64,000 nt of DNA, taken from Meandrina meandrites (taxonomy: Eukaryota > Cnidaria > Anthozoa > Scleractinia > Meandrinidae). Positions 11,800 through 24,230 of this stretch are shown piece after piece. The stretch covers positions 15,523,496 to 15,587,495 of the forward strand of contig OY855904.1 of the NCBI GenBank assembly GCA_963693305.1, read 5' to 3'. The notes under the pieces are model-generated. The model ran no database searches. It saw only the letters and a program-made list of their open reading frames with translations, and had not been told where the DNA came from. The translations under genes and the position numbers were made by a program. Every line of letters starts with the position of its first letter. The stretch's first letter is position 1.

Positions 11800-11914
11800 G
11801 CTATAATTCCTTAAAGTCTTGCCATTTTTAACTTATGGTGCCGAGTTCAATCCATGAGCCTAGGGCAGTCATAAGTCTGCTGGATTACTTGATGGATAGA
11901 GTCCTCCTCTTGGA

Positions 11915-12287
11915 TTACTTGATGGATAGGGTCCTCCTAAGTATGTGAGCAGTTCCAAGGAGGACGGTCTTCTGTAGCTCTGTTATTCTAATATTGCCTG
12001 GGATCTTGCTGATGTAGTTTTCTGTTCCCTTCTTGACAAGCCCGAAAGCTCCAATGATCACTGGGACAGTTGTTGTTTTCATTCCCCACATTTTCTCGAT
12101 TTCAATCTCAAGATCTTTGTACTTTGTGAGTTTTTCCATTGTTTTCAAGGAGGTGTTCCTTTCTGTGGGGATGGACATATCGATAAACAGACAGGTTCTT
12201 TCCTTCTTGTCTTTCACCACTATGTCTGGTCTGTTTGCTTTAATCTCTTTGTCGGTTTGGATTGGCGTGTCCCATTTCCACGTCTTT
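11915..12287 (-). mobile_element. Non-LTR retrotransposon (LINE) ORF2 C-terminal fragment
   Basis: A minus-strand frame of about 124 codons, from KTWKWDTPIQTDKEI through RPDIVVKDKKERTCLFIDMS to ITELQKTVLLGTAHILRR and a stop near 11915. This block (RPDIVV / LIDMSIP / YKDLEIEIEKMW / VPVIIGAFG / LQKTVLLGTA) is the conserved region after reverse transcriptase in many metazoan LINEs. The rest of ORF2 is missing: upstream on the minus strand the frame runs straight into an ATT array (12287-12391). Downstream a short 3' tail ends in another ATT array (11752-11799), probably the element's own simple-repeat tail. A 5'-truncated dead copy. Confidence 0.85.
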
Positions 12288-12299
12288 TTATTATTATTG

Positions 12300-12391
<92 letters not shown>
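12287..12391. repeat. (ATT)n microsatellite
   Basis: A long ATT tract abutting the 5' break of the LINE fragment; poly-Leu and poly-Ile frames across it are artefacts. Confidence 0.95.
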
Positions 12392-12994
12392 CTGCTGTTA
12401 CCGGGGTCCCCTGGACTTAAGCAATCACAAAGTACGGCGGGAACAAAAGATTAGAACAGTTTTTACTTCAGCCAAAAAATGTCGACTCGGCGGAGTGCAG
12501 AACAATGAAATTTCAACTTTATGAGAACATTGAAAGCGATGGCCGTTTGTTTGGGCCTATTGCATGGCGGATTTAAATTCTCGGAAAAGATAAAACCGAG
12601 GCCCCGGCTGTTACTGTGTTTTGTTTTTACAAATGTAACAAGGCACAGGGCGCATTCCGAACAGGATATATCGGTTATGTTGTTTTTACGTACAAGTGAA
12701 ATTGCGCTATAAACTATTTTTCTAAAATAAATTCTCTCTCTTGTCGAGTTGTTGGTCTGGGACGATGAAGAAACCAGTGAAGTGCTCGAGAGAGCCGGCG
12801 ATTAAAAAGCAAAATCTTTCAAACCACTCAAATTCGCAATTTGGAGCCAAAAGAACGGCACTACACTGACAGGTAAGATAATTTTACGTTTATTCAGCAT
12901 GTATTTGTTCATATTTTGCGTTATTATACGGAATTTTATGAACCGTTCTGTAAATCCCATACTTCATTCGCTATGAAAATGCTAATGTGCACAC

Positions 12995-13210
12995 AAACAG
13001 TTTGTCCGGACCCCCTGTGCTTGGGCAAGACACTTTACCCTCATTGTGCCTCTCTTCATCTAGGTATGCAAATGGGTACAGGTAAATTTAATGCTGGGGG
13101 TAACCTTGTAATAGACTAGCATTCCATCCTAGTCGCGTCATGCTACGGACACCAGGATAAGCTCCGGCCTGGTGAACCACTAAGCTAGTATAGAGACTTT
13201 ACCTTTACCT
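12995..13210 (+). repeat. SINE, plus orientation, headless copy
   Basis: The body motif CTTGGGCAAGACACTTTACC, then GTATGCAAATGGGTACAGG, GGGGGTAACC and GACTAGCATTCCATCC, matches in order the body of the minus-strand SINE just downstream. The tRNA-like head is missing or decayed. The end is AGAGACTTTACCTTTACC. Confidence 0.75.
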
Positions 13211-13318
13211 ACGCCCAGCCTGATACTTGTAAGTCACGGATTGTACGAGAAGATCGTGCGTTAATTTATTATAACATATTCAACTAAGCTTCGCACGTAG
13301 AACACGGTATAAGGTAAA

Positions 13319-13581
13319 AAAAAAGGTAAAGTCTGCATACGAGCCAAGTGGCCTTTCCGTAGCATGAAGCGATCCCCTGGATGGGATGCTAGTCCATCGC
13401 AGGGTTACCCCCAGCAGTAAATTCGCCGGTACGTAACCCATTTATACACCTGGGCGGAGAGGGGTACTATGAGAGTTAAGTGTCTTGCCCAAGAACACAA
13501 CGCAGTGCCCCGGCCAGGGCTCGAACCCGGACCGCCCGATCCGGAGTCCAGCGCACTAACTATTAGGCCACCGCGCCTCCC
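13319..13581 (-). repeat. Full-length tRNA-derived SINE
   Basis: Read on the minus strand it begins GGAGGCGCGGTGGCCTAATA with a box A (TGGCCTAATAGTTAGTGCG), then box B GGTTCGAGCCC, a body with TTGTGTTCTTGGGCAAGACA, and a tail ending GACTTTACC. The two head promoter boxes are spaced as in a tRNA gene. This is the same family as 12995-13210 and 43160-43410. Convergent with the neighbouring copy. Confidence 0.88.
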
Positions 13582-13797
13582 ACAAATAGACAACACTATA
13601 TCACCAGGAGTAATGTATTGAGTTTATCATCATGGTTTAAGCAAAATACAGCAATGCTCTTTTTTAAAGTTTAGCCTTGGTTTGGCTACAAATAAAACCT
13701 CACTTTACAAAACTCTTTATATCTTTATCACATTTCTGTTCCAAACTTCATAAATACTCCCGAGTGTTCCTTTCATTTTTTCACTGATTCCACAATT

Positions 13798-14267
13798 CTA
13801 CCCACTCGCGCATCGGATACACTTTTTAGGGCACACTTTTATCGGGATATACTTCCATTCGACACTGCAACAGCAACTATTCTTGCATATACTGTACACG
13901 TTGTTCTCGTGTGTGAACGTCACTATTTTACAGCCCCTCCGGCAGATTGTCCGTCGATCTTGTAGTAAATTGTCAGAAATCTCGGTGTTCTCGTGTGGGT
14001 TAAACTCTGGAAGACGATTGCCCATGTTGTGCATGGTATCCGGCTCTTCTCCTGGCTTAGCTGAGGTATCGTCGTCTTCAACATTATTCCACTCTTCAGT
14101 CTTTCCATAAATGCTGGCACGCGAGGATGAAGCGACGAGCAGGAACACTATAAGCATGTTGAATGGAATTGCCTGCAATGAAGAAATTAAGAGCAAATGT
14201 CAGCCGTGTATACCGAGTGAACAAGAAAAGTGGAACACGTAACATGCATTTTTACCTTAGTTGCCAT
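13798..14267 (-). CDS. Secreted cysteine-rich pro-peptide 1 (two exons)
   Basis: Exon 1 is 14256-14267 (ATG GCA ACT AAG, then GTAAAA); exon 2 is 13798-14172 after TTCATTGCAG; phase 0; 128 residues. The product begins MATKAIPFNMLIVFLLVASS, a clear signal peptide. An acidic pro-region follows (EEWNNVEDDDTS, KPGEEPD), then a basic site DRR and a C-terminal region of about 50 residues with nine cysteines, including an adjacent CCC run and a CPKKCIRC end. Such a layout is typical of secreted peptides processed by proprotein convertases (antimicrobial, signalling or other extracellular roles); I cannot say which. The odd cysteine count would leave one unpaired unless dimerised. A TATA-like GGTATAAAAAA lies about 100 bases upstream of the ATG. 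Shares a C..GxK....HEN.V....C...C pattern with the gene at 20658. Gene likely, function unknown. Confidence 0.72.
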
Positions 14268-14365
14268 GTTCGTATCGATTTTAGCTATTCACCGCACGAA
14301 ACGCTCTGTTGAACTTGTCTTAACAGATCTTGACTGGCAGTCAAAGATCCGTTAGATCGGCTCCA

Positions 14366-14376
14366 TTTTTTATACC
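14366..14376 (-). promoter_or_regulatory. TATA-like box of secreted peptide gene 1
   Basis: On the minus strand the sequence is GGTATAAAAAA, about 100 bases before the ATG at 14267, leaving room for a short 5' leader. Confidence 0.5.
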
Positions 14377-17300
14377 AAAACGGGTTAAGGCAGGTGATTG
14401 AAATGGTATACGTGGGATTTAAGTGGCATAATAACCTTCCCTTAGATCCCCTGAGCTTAGACAGGTGAAAATGTTAAACCGTGGGATATAGTTGGCATAT
14501 AAACCTGGTCGGTGGAAACAAAATGGCATCCTTTTTGCAGGATACAATCAGTGTATGATCTGTTGCAGAACTGATAGAGAAATTATTGTTAAAATTTTCC
14601 ATAAGTGCATGTTTCAATGAAAATGCATGGCTCCTGTTTTTTGTTTTTTTTTAAATGGCACAGCAGTCTGGCGGCCAGTCAGGAAGTTAATATATTAAAT
14701 GGCAGGTGCCTACGGTTTGGGGGAACTTGTTGCGAACGGGATTTCTATTTATGTTTCCTTCCTCTGTTCCCGATTGACTGCTTCACACAGCAAGAAGTTT
14801 TATTATTATTATTTCAAGTACAAATTATTTTATAGTCAGCATACTAGGCGCAATTGAAAACTAAGGATAATGCTTTTTGAGAAAAAATTCTTTGTTTTAT
14901 TTACTTTTTTCTGTGCGGATGCATTTGTGTGGAAATTTTGTAATGAGTTGTGGATGCTTACGTCAAAATCTTAAAATGGGAAAAGGAATATTATGCAATG
15001 TGAATGTATGAAGTGACTTCGAAGGCGCGTAAACGTATAAAAATTTCGCATCCTTCTTAAAATGGCAGAGGCGTTTCTGTGTGCCAAAGATAAACAGGCA
15101 GTCTGTTTGATCTAACGGGGAAAAGGGGAGGGGGGGCTCACGTCTTTAGAGGCCAGAGTCAGCACGCAATTATAAACATCTTCGCAAGCAAAGTTAGTTT
15201 TTCATTAGATCATCAAATCATCAAATAGATTTTGGAAGTTAGACTGAAAATTATTCATTACAAATTCAGTCCGTCCCCTTAGCATGACATATACGCATAC
15301 TGTTTGGTTGCCATCTGCTCCCACTATAATAAGGTTTTATCTTAACTCCCACATGCCGCCGGCGGAACGTCTTCCCTTGTTTACCACAGTGTTTATCGAG
15401 ATCAATTTAGCTTTATGCTGACGCGAAAAGTGAAAAAATTAAAATATTGTTGCACGCACTTGAACAAAGGAATCACCTGGTCAGTGACATGTTTATTTAC
15501 TATCGCTGGAAACTCTGTCATATATTTCATAGGAACAAGAGATAACGAAAATTGTGAACATTCTACGGGCAAAATTAAAATCAATTATTTTAAAAATTGG
15601 GATTAAGCGATGTAAGTCATTCCTCGCCTGTGGGGCCCTTGTTAGTTCTTTTATGTACAATCCATACCTAGTTAATAAATGTACCGTTTGCCATCCAATA
15701 ATCTAATTATTTTTGGTTGTCAAGAGTAGCCTTTTCCGATAGGATAATTTTATTCCCAATTAACGTTCAAACCGAGAACTGTTTGCAGAAGAAACATGCT
15801 AATAACATAGTTTATTTCTGATGATCGCATTAACTAACTAATTTAATTTAGTAAATTACCTGGCTCCCAATATTATGTTACCAACAGATCTCCACTTTTC
15901 GCTTAGTGAAATTATTTCTTGCACATACTTCATAATCTTTCGGTTCCTTTATGTGGTAGCACTTATTATTTTATTTGACTTAAATAAACACGGAGGTCAT
16001 GAAATTTAAATAAAAAAAGGAGCAGCCAGAGTACCTTTTATTACTGTTTAACTGCTGGTCTCAGACATGCAATCGATTTTTCGATTACAAGGAACAGCGA
16101 AACGTCGAAAACAAGATCAAAATATAGCTCTTTGGCGCATGACCTAGTATTAAAGTAGCTAAAATAATTTTCTCTTCCAAGATATTAAGGTTAACTTTAA
16201 AAAATGTACGACGCAACGCAATTAATAGGACAATTGAAGCGAAAATATTGATGTTTGACCGGTCATAACCTTAATCGTGGTCTCTGTATTTGCCCTTTCG
16301 GCCGTCTGTTTACTATGTTCAGAATTAAGAGGAGATTTGCCTACGCTAGTTTGTGTTTTTTGCTGGCAATTTTACGTTCTTATTTCATAATATCTTAGTT
16401 GGTCGACAAAAAGTTGCAGTCTAGTCTAGGGATTTGACCACCAGATCTATCTGGACTTATCTAACAAAAGTTTAGCTAGCTACGATAAATAACAGACGCT
16501 TACAATTGCTATACTCATTTACAAGGTCAAGTATGAACTGGTACCAGAAAGCATTTCTAAACTATTGTCTCAAACAGCCGCAGGATGCTCATTTAAGCCG
16601 TAAAGGAGATCAACCTGGGCGTGGCTAAAGCTTTTTTGACCCCTAAAATATAGCATATTTTAAAGACATTGATTTTATATTTCTGGTTCTTCGCGTGCAA
16701 CCCTAAACGAGACCTTGACGGGACCAAAATCCGAAATTTACAACCCTACGGCAAGACGACAAGCATCCCCGCCTTTTTATGACTATTTTGCAGGCCCGGC
16801 CCGTGTGTTGAACTCTCGCCCTCCCTCCTTTCTAATGCAGTGTACCAACGCATTGAGCTAACTTAACACGTAGGTCCGCAACGCATACATGTGTCTAGAG
16901 CGTTATGCATTATTGTATTGCGAAGTAGGGGCAGCAATTTGAGTGTACTTTTAAGAGGTTAGAAGAAGATATATATGAAAGAAAATTATTTTTGGAACAC
17001 CACCAAAATATTTTCATGTTTTCTGCTTATACTGCTGCTCATAAATGTACTTCATTATGCAAAATAGTCCTAGTCTCAAAGAGACCTTCGATTTATAAAA
17101 AGATATTTTTTGGAAGCTATAAGTTGCAAAATTAGGAAGTTGCCGACTCTGAACATGTTTTATAAGAAACTTCAAAAAACAAGATCTAAGCCAGCCTTGC
17201 GAACACTAAAAAATGCTTTGAGCTTTGCTTTTTAGATTAGTAATTGAGGACAGTATTCCAAGGTGGTCGAATATGTTCGTAGAAGAACTGGGAATAACTG

Positions 17301-20300
17301 GTGAGGCTCTTCAGGACAAAGAAAAGTTTATCATCTAGTCGAATCTAAGATGTTCCAGCATCTTTGCTATCCTGGTACTTAAACTGGGCCAAAAGGAGCA
17401 AAAATGATAAGGACCAAGAACCTCGAAAATCATACCCCATCCCGCGGTACATACCTATATAGCCCATATAATATAGTTTTCTATAATATGGGAATACACC
17501 CCCCCCCCCCCCCTCCCCCCTTGACCCTCCGGACTGATTCTCTACTATGTACAGTTTCTTGCGCTTCGATGATAATTTTCCTTACGAATATTCAATGATT
17601 TGCACGGACTTTTCTCTTCTTCTTTCATTTCTTCTTCGTTTCGACCATGTTTACACGCACATTCCGCATCCACGAAGCATAATTTCAATGATAGCTCAGT
17701 AATGAGCTTTCCAGCGGAATTATCCCGGGTCTCGGCACCAGCAATGTAGTAAAACCCCCAAATACTCAAATACCAGAATTTTTTTAATCTTGATGATTCA
17801 CTTGAAATACAGACTCAATTCTAAGACTTTCCAACGATTTAGGCTATTTCTTAGTAGATTTTACTAGACTCTTTTTTCGATGTATATGTGTGAAGTAATT
17901 TTCCCTAGATCAGATGTCAATCAAGGCATCGCGTGCTTCCATCAGCGTAACGAGACAAAAAAAAAAAATACAAATCACGTGCGAGTAGCGAAATCTCTTT
18001 TTGACGGGCAGCAATAACAGCCAAAAAACTCGTAAGCGAGTAAGCATTTGTTAGAAACTAAGTTAAATTAAGAAACTAAAAAGTGGACACTAAGAAAACG
18101 TAATTTGAAATAATGTACCTTAGTAGGTTCTGTGTACATGCTTGATAGCTTCAACTCGTTCGACTCCACTCAGTTGCCTTGAGGAATCTAAGAATCTAAT
18201 CTAGCAGTGAAACAACCGCCCAAAGCATTTTTGCATTTATATTTTGGGGGATTTAAATTGAGAGCGCCATTGGCAGGTGTTTTGATAGAGGCAAATGTTG
18301 TTGGTGGACTGATCAAGATAGAGATCGAAGAAAGAGACAAAAATGGCTTTGTTTTATTAATTGGAACATCAAATTTCATGATTAATTTAGAAGCTCAGGT
18401 TTATCGGAGCTTGGAACACCTATTGATCATACAATTACCATTTTGGTATTAAGAAGCAATTTCGGTGCTGCTTTATCTTCTGTTTTTTTTTTCAGTTACA
18501 TATTAAAATTATCATAATGTAGGTATTCAATTATCTGAATTATTAATGTTTTTCACACAGCCTCGCCATACGTTTTTTTCTCTTTCGAAGTTGAATGGGG
18601 CAGATGTAAGTTATTCAATCACCTGGGATAATGAAGCTACCAAGATAAAGTTAACAATCTAGTTCTCGCATATATGCGAAACCAAGATGGGAGCTACCAT
18701 TATTATTCTGTCCGCCTTGTATAAAGATGTTTATCTGACACCTTTAGTCTCTTTTCAGCAGTTAAAAAAGAAACAGCGAACAGAAACAATGGAAAATGAA
18801 ACTTTTAGATAAGGACAGTTGATGGAGCAGTCAATTGATAGAACAGATGTTTTGGATGAAAAAGAGACTGCCTACAGAAGGCGTGTTTGGGACTTGAATG
18901 CTATGAACAATAATATCAGAAATAATTCCACAAGCCTTCAACTTTGGTCCTTGTTCTTTAATTTGCTGAAACTAATTATTACACAGTAAATTAATGTTAT
19001 ACTTATCGACGGCTTGTAGTTTATATTCTTATTTTTTGTAACGTTTCCAAGCGAGATAAAAATCATATTTTGGTTAATTAATACAATATAGGCAAGGAAT
19101 ACAATGCAAAGGGGAAAAGATCATCAGGCCGCCAACGGTCCCGCCGCCATTTTGAATGCAACAAGCAGCATTGCCTGAAGAGGAATAGCCAACCTTTTCG
19201 AAACGTCGAGAATTCTAACTTGGAAAGCATCCCGTTAAGGACTTTAAAGTTTAACGTAAAGTTCTCCTTGATTAATTTAGGAATAACATAAATTACAACG
19301 GAACAGTATGTGGTCAGCCATAAAGGTAATATGCAAACACAGATTAGTGATAACACCACTGAAAAAATGTGTAGAAAAGGAGAAAGCTTTGCCGGCTGCG
19401 AAAGAAGCTATAACAGATTAAACAGCAAACTGTTCATGGTTGAACTGTTTTTCTTCTGTTTCTTTCTTACGAATGATCTGTAGAGCGTTTTCAAAATTTC
19501 CTTGTTGCATTTTCTCGTCTATAAAATAAATTAGAGCGTTAAAAAATCCAGGAAATATTGATTATTTCCGTTCGCTGTTTTTTATCTATAAAGAGAAAAC
19601 GAAAACAGGTGTTTATATTTAAGTGATAATTTACACTGAAGCCTAATTAATAATGCATACAAAACATGGAAGTGAAAACTGCATGAAAGGAAACTTATAA
19701 GTTCAACCTGCTTAGGGAACAAAAGCAATTAATAACATTCAAAAGAATAAAACGACTGATGCCTTTTTTAACAACATTTTTAATTTCATATCCTGCAAAT
19801 TGCGAAGTAAGGCAACATATGTAAATAAATTAAGAACGCCAACGAATAAAACTAATATTTTTTAATAAATGGTAGAAGACAAACAAATTTAAGAAGAAGG
19901 CTTTTTAAAAATATCACAATACACATTTTATTCTTCCTCGGGTATTTAATGAAAATAACTAAACGCCTTTTCACGAGTAGCTTATCACATAAATTCTTAA
20001 AAATACATATATAATCTACGAAACACCGACTGACTTCACACTACACGGAAGTCAATTCATGTTTGACTTCCGCTGTTCATCGGTCACTGCCAGACGATAT
20101 TAAAGATATAATTGAGGAGCGGACAACCTCGAACGTCTGATCAATAGCAATAACGGTGACATGGGCACCGATGTGAATGCCGATCAATTTTTATGTCCAA
20201 TTCCACTCGTCCACTGCCACGTTACCTTACCACTAGCGGGCAAAAACCAGTTACAGGTTCCGCTTAAATTTAACTAAAGAATCCAAGGTGACTGTTATTT

Positions 20301-20657
20301 CGTTACTTTCTTCGTTAAGACGGTGAACTGGTTTTTTTTCATTCAGGCTCGCAAAAGTGGCGGGAAAAGCGCAAAGGGGGCAGGTAAAGTCGCTAAAAAC
20401 ACGATACAAAGAAACAGCTGCAAATATATTTAAACTGAGTTAATTTATTTACAAAACATCAGTACACCGCATGCATAAACATATATGGCAAGAGTTAAAT
20501 ACTCTTTTTTGCCAAAATTCATCGTTTTACAGAATCATCCTTGGCCAACTCCGAGTGCTCGCTTAGCGATAACGTAGTATTTAAAGTCACACTGATAAAC
20601 ATCAGCCAAAATTTTAAATAAATATCACAGGTGAATGCTTAGCACTATTTTAACTTC
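14377..20657. other. Intergenic, about 6.3 kb, no supported gene
   Basis: Short frames only. A poly-C tract (17499-17520) and a weak tRNA-like SINE relic on the minus strand around 16795-16885. Frames at 17545-17769 (minus), 18207-18452 (plus) and 19078-19359 (minus) were examined; none has both splice support and a known domain. Confidence 0.5.
17499..17520. repeat. Poly-C tract
   Basis: A run of C interrupted by one T. Confidence 0.9.
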
Positions 20658-21586
20658 TCATTTTGTACAATTTACTGGGAAGACCAACGGATCTTCTCGA
20701 TCTTTTACGAAGTATATTCCTTTGACTTCCCGGCAACCGTCCGCACATGTCACTGTTATAACCACATTCTCATGATCGATTAGTTTGAGTTTGTATCCCG
20801 TTACGCAAGCGTTCGCGATCGGCTGCGTATCTCTCTTGACTCTCTTCTCCACATGGGCCCGCACGACATCGTCCACCTCATATTCCGGGTCACGTGTCAT
20901 CACCCTGACGGTGTCTTCAATGGGATGATCCGATTCTTTACTTTCCTTGGTGACGTCACCGTTTGGTTGAACGTTTGGAATTGTGGGTTTACTTTCTGTG
21001 TACTTATAACAGGAGAAGAGCACTAATAGAACAACCGCGGCTGCGTTTAGGAAATCCTGCCAACAGAAATTAAACAAGGCCAAGGCTTTAAAATTCATTG
21101 ATAACCTGGTGTGTCATAATTCCGTCTCTACCCTTCCCCCTGTTAATTTAGTCACATAAAGTGCCAGTGTGTTCAAAGCCGGTCGCACTCAGCTGCCGAA
21201 CCTTTTACGAAGTGGTGTTTGAAGGTCTGTAGTCTTCCTAAACTGATAATCGGTGAAAGAAGACGTATTTGTTTATTTTCCTTTTTTTAGCTCCAATAAA
21301 CGGTTTCAACAACTATTCTCCTATGCATGTTTATGTTCAGTGTTCTTCTTGAAAATAATTGTTACAAACATGCCATTGGCCTGCCAGAGTATGAACAGGA
21401 TACTCTACAATGCTGGATAACTACTGGCGCAAAAAGACGGCAATATAAGATGATAAGCAATCGCAATTCCCTTCGGTGCTCAGCAAAGGTAAAAATATAC
21501 CCAAAGAGACCATCACTTCTTGTGTTTTCAATTAAGAATATTACTTACTATTATTTATCACTTACCTTTGATTTGAAGTAAAGCAT
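20658..21586 (-). CDS. Secreted pro-peptide 2, likely paralogue of peptide 1
   Basis: The main exon is 20658-21056, after the acceptor TTTCTGTTGGCAG. It begins DFLNAAAVVLLVLFSCYKYT, a signal-peptide-like hydrophobic core. A charged pro-region (KESKESDHPIEDTV, DPEYEVDDVV) leads to KRVKR, which fits a furin-type RxKR site. After it come about 58 residues with four cysteines and the motif HENVV...C...C. The proposed first exon is 21566-21586, ATG CTT TAC TTC AAA TCA AAG followed by GTAAGT, in the right phase and mirroring the tiny first exon of peptide 1; total 139 residues. The alternative start is the uninterrupted frame from 21098 (MNFKALALFNFCWQ...), which needs no intron but gives an unusually long leader. 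The C-terminus shares spacing with peptide 1 but has fewer cysteines. Function unknown; extracellular. No strong TATA seen. Confidence 0.65.
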
Positions 21587-24019
21587 GTTTAGGGTAAAAA
21601 TACCAGGCTGATTTAAGGCACTTACTGTATTGTGCTTACTTTAAGGCTTTAATGCTTTGAATTTTCTTCGACAAAACTCTCTTTTATAGCGAGAATAACG
21701 GTAGACGTGACTCGCGTGATTGAGAAATATATTTAGGGAATTACGCTTTAGGTCCATTTTAGAAGTTGCGATAAGTCGAGCTGAATTGTTGCTAAATAGT
21801 TCCATTGCGTTTCTGGGAGTTTGCTTCCTTTTATTCAAAAGAATGCGGATTAAACGTTCTCCATTCAGTTAACTGAATCGAGAGTCATTCGTTTGCGAAA
21901 CCATTTATTTATTTGTTCCCCTTTCTATTTTAGATTCCATGCCTTAATTTTCTTTAATAAACTGCCCTATTATTTTTTGTTTAGCTGTCGTTCGCGGTCG
22001 TGTGATTTCACATTCAATTAACTTTTTTAAGTATTAAGCTGCTTCAATATTCCATTCAAATCTTTTCAGTACTAACACTCATGCACTGACGTCATTTTGT
22101 TAACAATCGGTGATTAGGGGAAGTTGATAAACATTGAATCATGTGATAGCACTTTAAAATGTTACTTGGCTTTCCTTTGAGTGAATGTTTGAGGAATTGA
22201 ATTAATAAGTCGTCTACTAGTTATCCATATAGTGACAAGGCTATCTCGATACACACGCAATACATTGCAAGGCTTGGTAATTAGTTTTATTTCATAATCA
22301 ATCTTCAAATATTTGCTAACCCACTTGACCGTGAAGTTGTGATCGTGAAGGGTGGATGTTTTCTTATGCTAATTTTAAATCACCAAAGTCTTTCCTCGCT
22401 CTAATAGCTACGCGGAACCATATCATATTGCGTCATCATGTACACTGTTCCATTTTCCACACTTTGAAAGAAGTTTAATTTATTTCAACCTCAAATTAAA
22501 GATTATTCTTTGTACATAAATTGCCTGTCATTTTTATGCTAACGGCTGTAGAGAAACTCAACTAAATTTTGTTAATATTACATTTTGGCAACTATTAACT
22601 AAATGCGCCTTACAGACCAGTCGTGTCTCAATGCGTGAGTTCCTTTCTCTAAAACTGAAAGAACCTGCATTCTTCTTGTCTATTACACATTATTACATGG
22701 AGAACAGCTTATTAATTTCTTTATTGTCGATGGAACATATGCTGTAAGTTAGCTTAAATCCGATTTCTCAGAATGAAACACAAATAGTGTTTAGAACTCC
22801 ATAAACAAGTGCTATGAATATTTCATCTTTTTTAACTGCCATAATTTACTTCCTAGAGGAACATTTCTCCTTCGTGGAAAAAAGTCCCTATCTTCTATTA
22901 ACAGTTTAAAAATGGCAACTTAACATAAACTTCCGCTCGTTCTCTTTATTTAGTGCTAGTGCCGCGTTGAATGCACTCGTGCATAACAAATAACATGAAC
23001 CTGACTCACTCCAAGCATAAAGCAATCGACTTCCTTGAATTGCAAGTGTCGAACCTCAGACTGTCTAAACTGGAATCTCGATAACGTGCAACTGGCGTAA
23101 CAGGTTTATTTCGTACCATTTTTCGACGGGTTATGACGTTGAGTTTCTTCCTTGTTCCTCAATCAAGAATTGAAAAGAACAGCCGATAATCTAGACGCAT
23201 TGCCGGTAAGAGTTGAGATCAGAACTATAGCTGCATAGGAAATCCGCGTTTTCGGCTAAAGATGATTCACTGCCGACAAGATCAAGAGTATCAGATACAA
23301 AGTAAAGAAACCTGATACTTCCGACCAAACGACATTGATACGAGAAAAGAAAGCTGATACGAAAGCATTACAACAAACAGGCCAATACTCGATTTATGTT
23401 CCGGTTGATAGTGGCCACAGCAAGTCTCCATTCAGTCGGCCTAACTGCAGTATTACTATTCTGTTGTCGAGATTTCAATCTTCACTATTAACTATTAACA
23501 CTCTTTCGAAAGGTCAATGGTCGGCAATACTAAAGCGAAAGTAAGATTTTTTGGGACAGCACGCGTTAAAAATTACAATCAACTAAACTGACGCACATTT
23601 TGTTGAGTGCCTTTTCGGAAATGACATTGGTTATTAGTGTTTTCCCGTGACTTGTTGATTTGTGCACGCCTAGTCCCTCTAATGCACAAGTTCATGTTTA
23701 ACGAGTTGATGACTTGTGACCAATATAAACGGCACGCGATGCATGCAGAAGCGATGACGTTTCACAAGGGGTCTTTGATAATTTTCAGGACATTTGTCAA
23801 AACATTAGGGTAAATAAAAGTAACTGACAACTTCTGTGCTGAATGATTGTTCAACAAAAATTGCGTTATCTTGGCGTGACATACGATATACGATATACGA
23901 TATACGATGCAAGGTCAAACGCTGTCTAAAATTATTTACACCTTTTGTTTTAAAGAATGGAGAGATTTCTGTTTACTAAATCTTATAGAACGCATCAAAT
24001 ATAATTTGTTTCTTTCGTT

Positions 24020-24230
24020 TATGCTTTATATTAGTCCTTTCTAACGGCCCAGGACTGAGTATTTTGCTTTGAGTTCTATGCGACGATTTCTTGTTGAGTT
24101 GACTTGATTTCTTTTCCCAGTATTCGGTTCTACAGATCGGTTAATCACAACAGGCAACAGACAACAACAGATCCTGTCCACTCGCACGGCGAGATTAATC
24201 GATCACGTCATCGTCATCGCTTAAAAAAAG
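24020..24230 (+). repeat. Dispersed repeat, partner of 49368-49560
   Basis: ATTAGTCCTTTCTAA, GTATTTTGCTTTGAG, TTGACTTGATTTCTTTTCCC, and CGTCATCGTCATCGC match the reverse complement of the copy at 49.4 kb. A third fragment of the ATGACGTCATCGC end occurs near 24600. Confidence 0.75.

Noticed and set aside
12033..12524. 163-codon plus-strand frame with poly-Leu
   Set aside because: Runs antisense to the LINE fragment and through the ATT array.
13498..13570. tRNA gene on the minus strand
   Set aside because: The box A and box B spacing fits, but the sequence continues into a SINE body that recurs at 13.0 and 43.2 kb, so it is a SINE head.
19078..19359. Hydrophobic minus-strand frame, possible GPCR fragment
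   Set aside because: Hydrophobic stretches only; no DRY or NPxxY-type motif and no neighbours.
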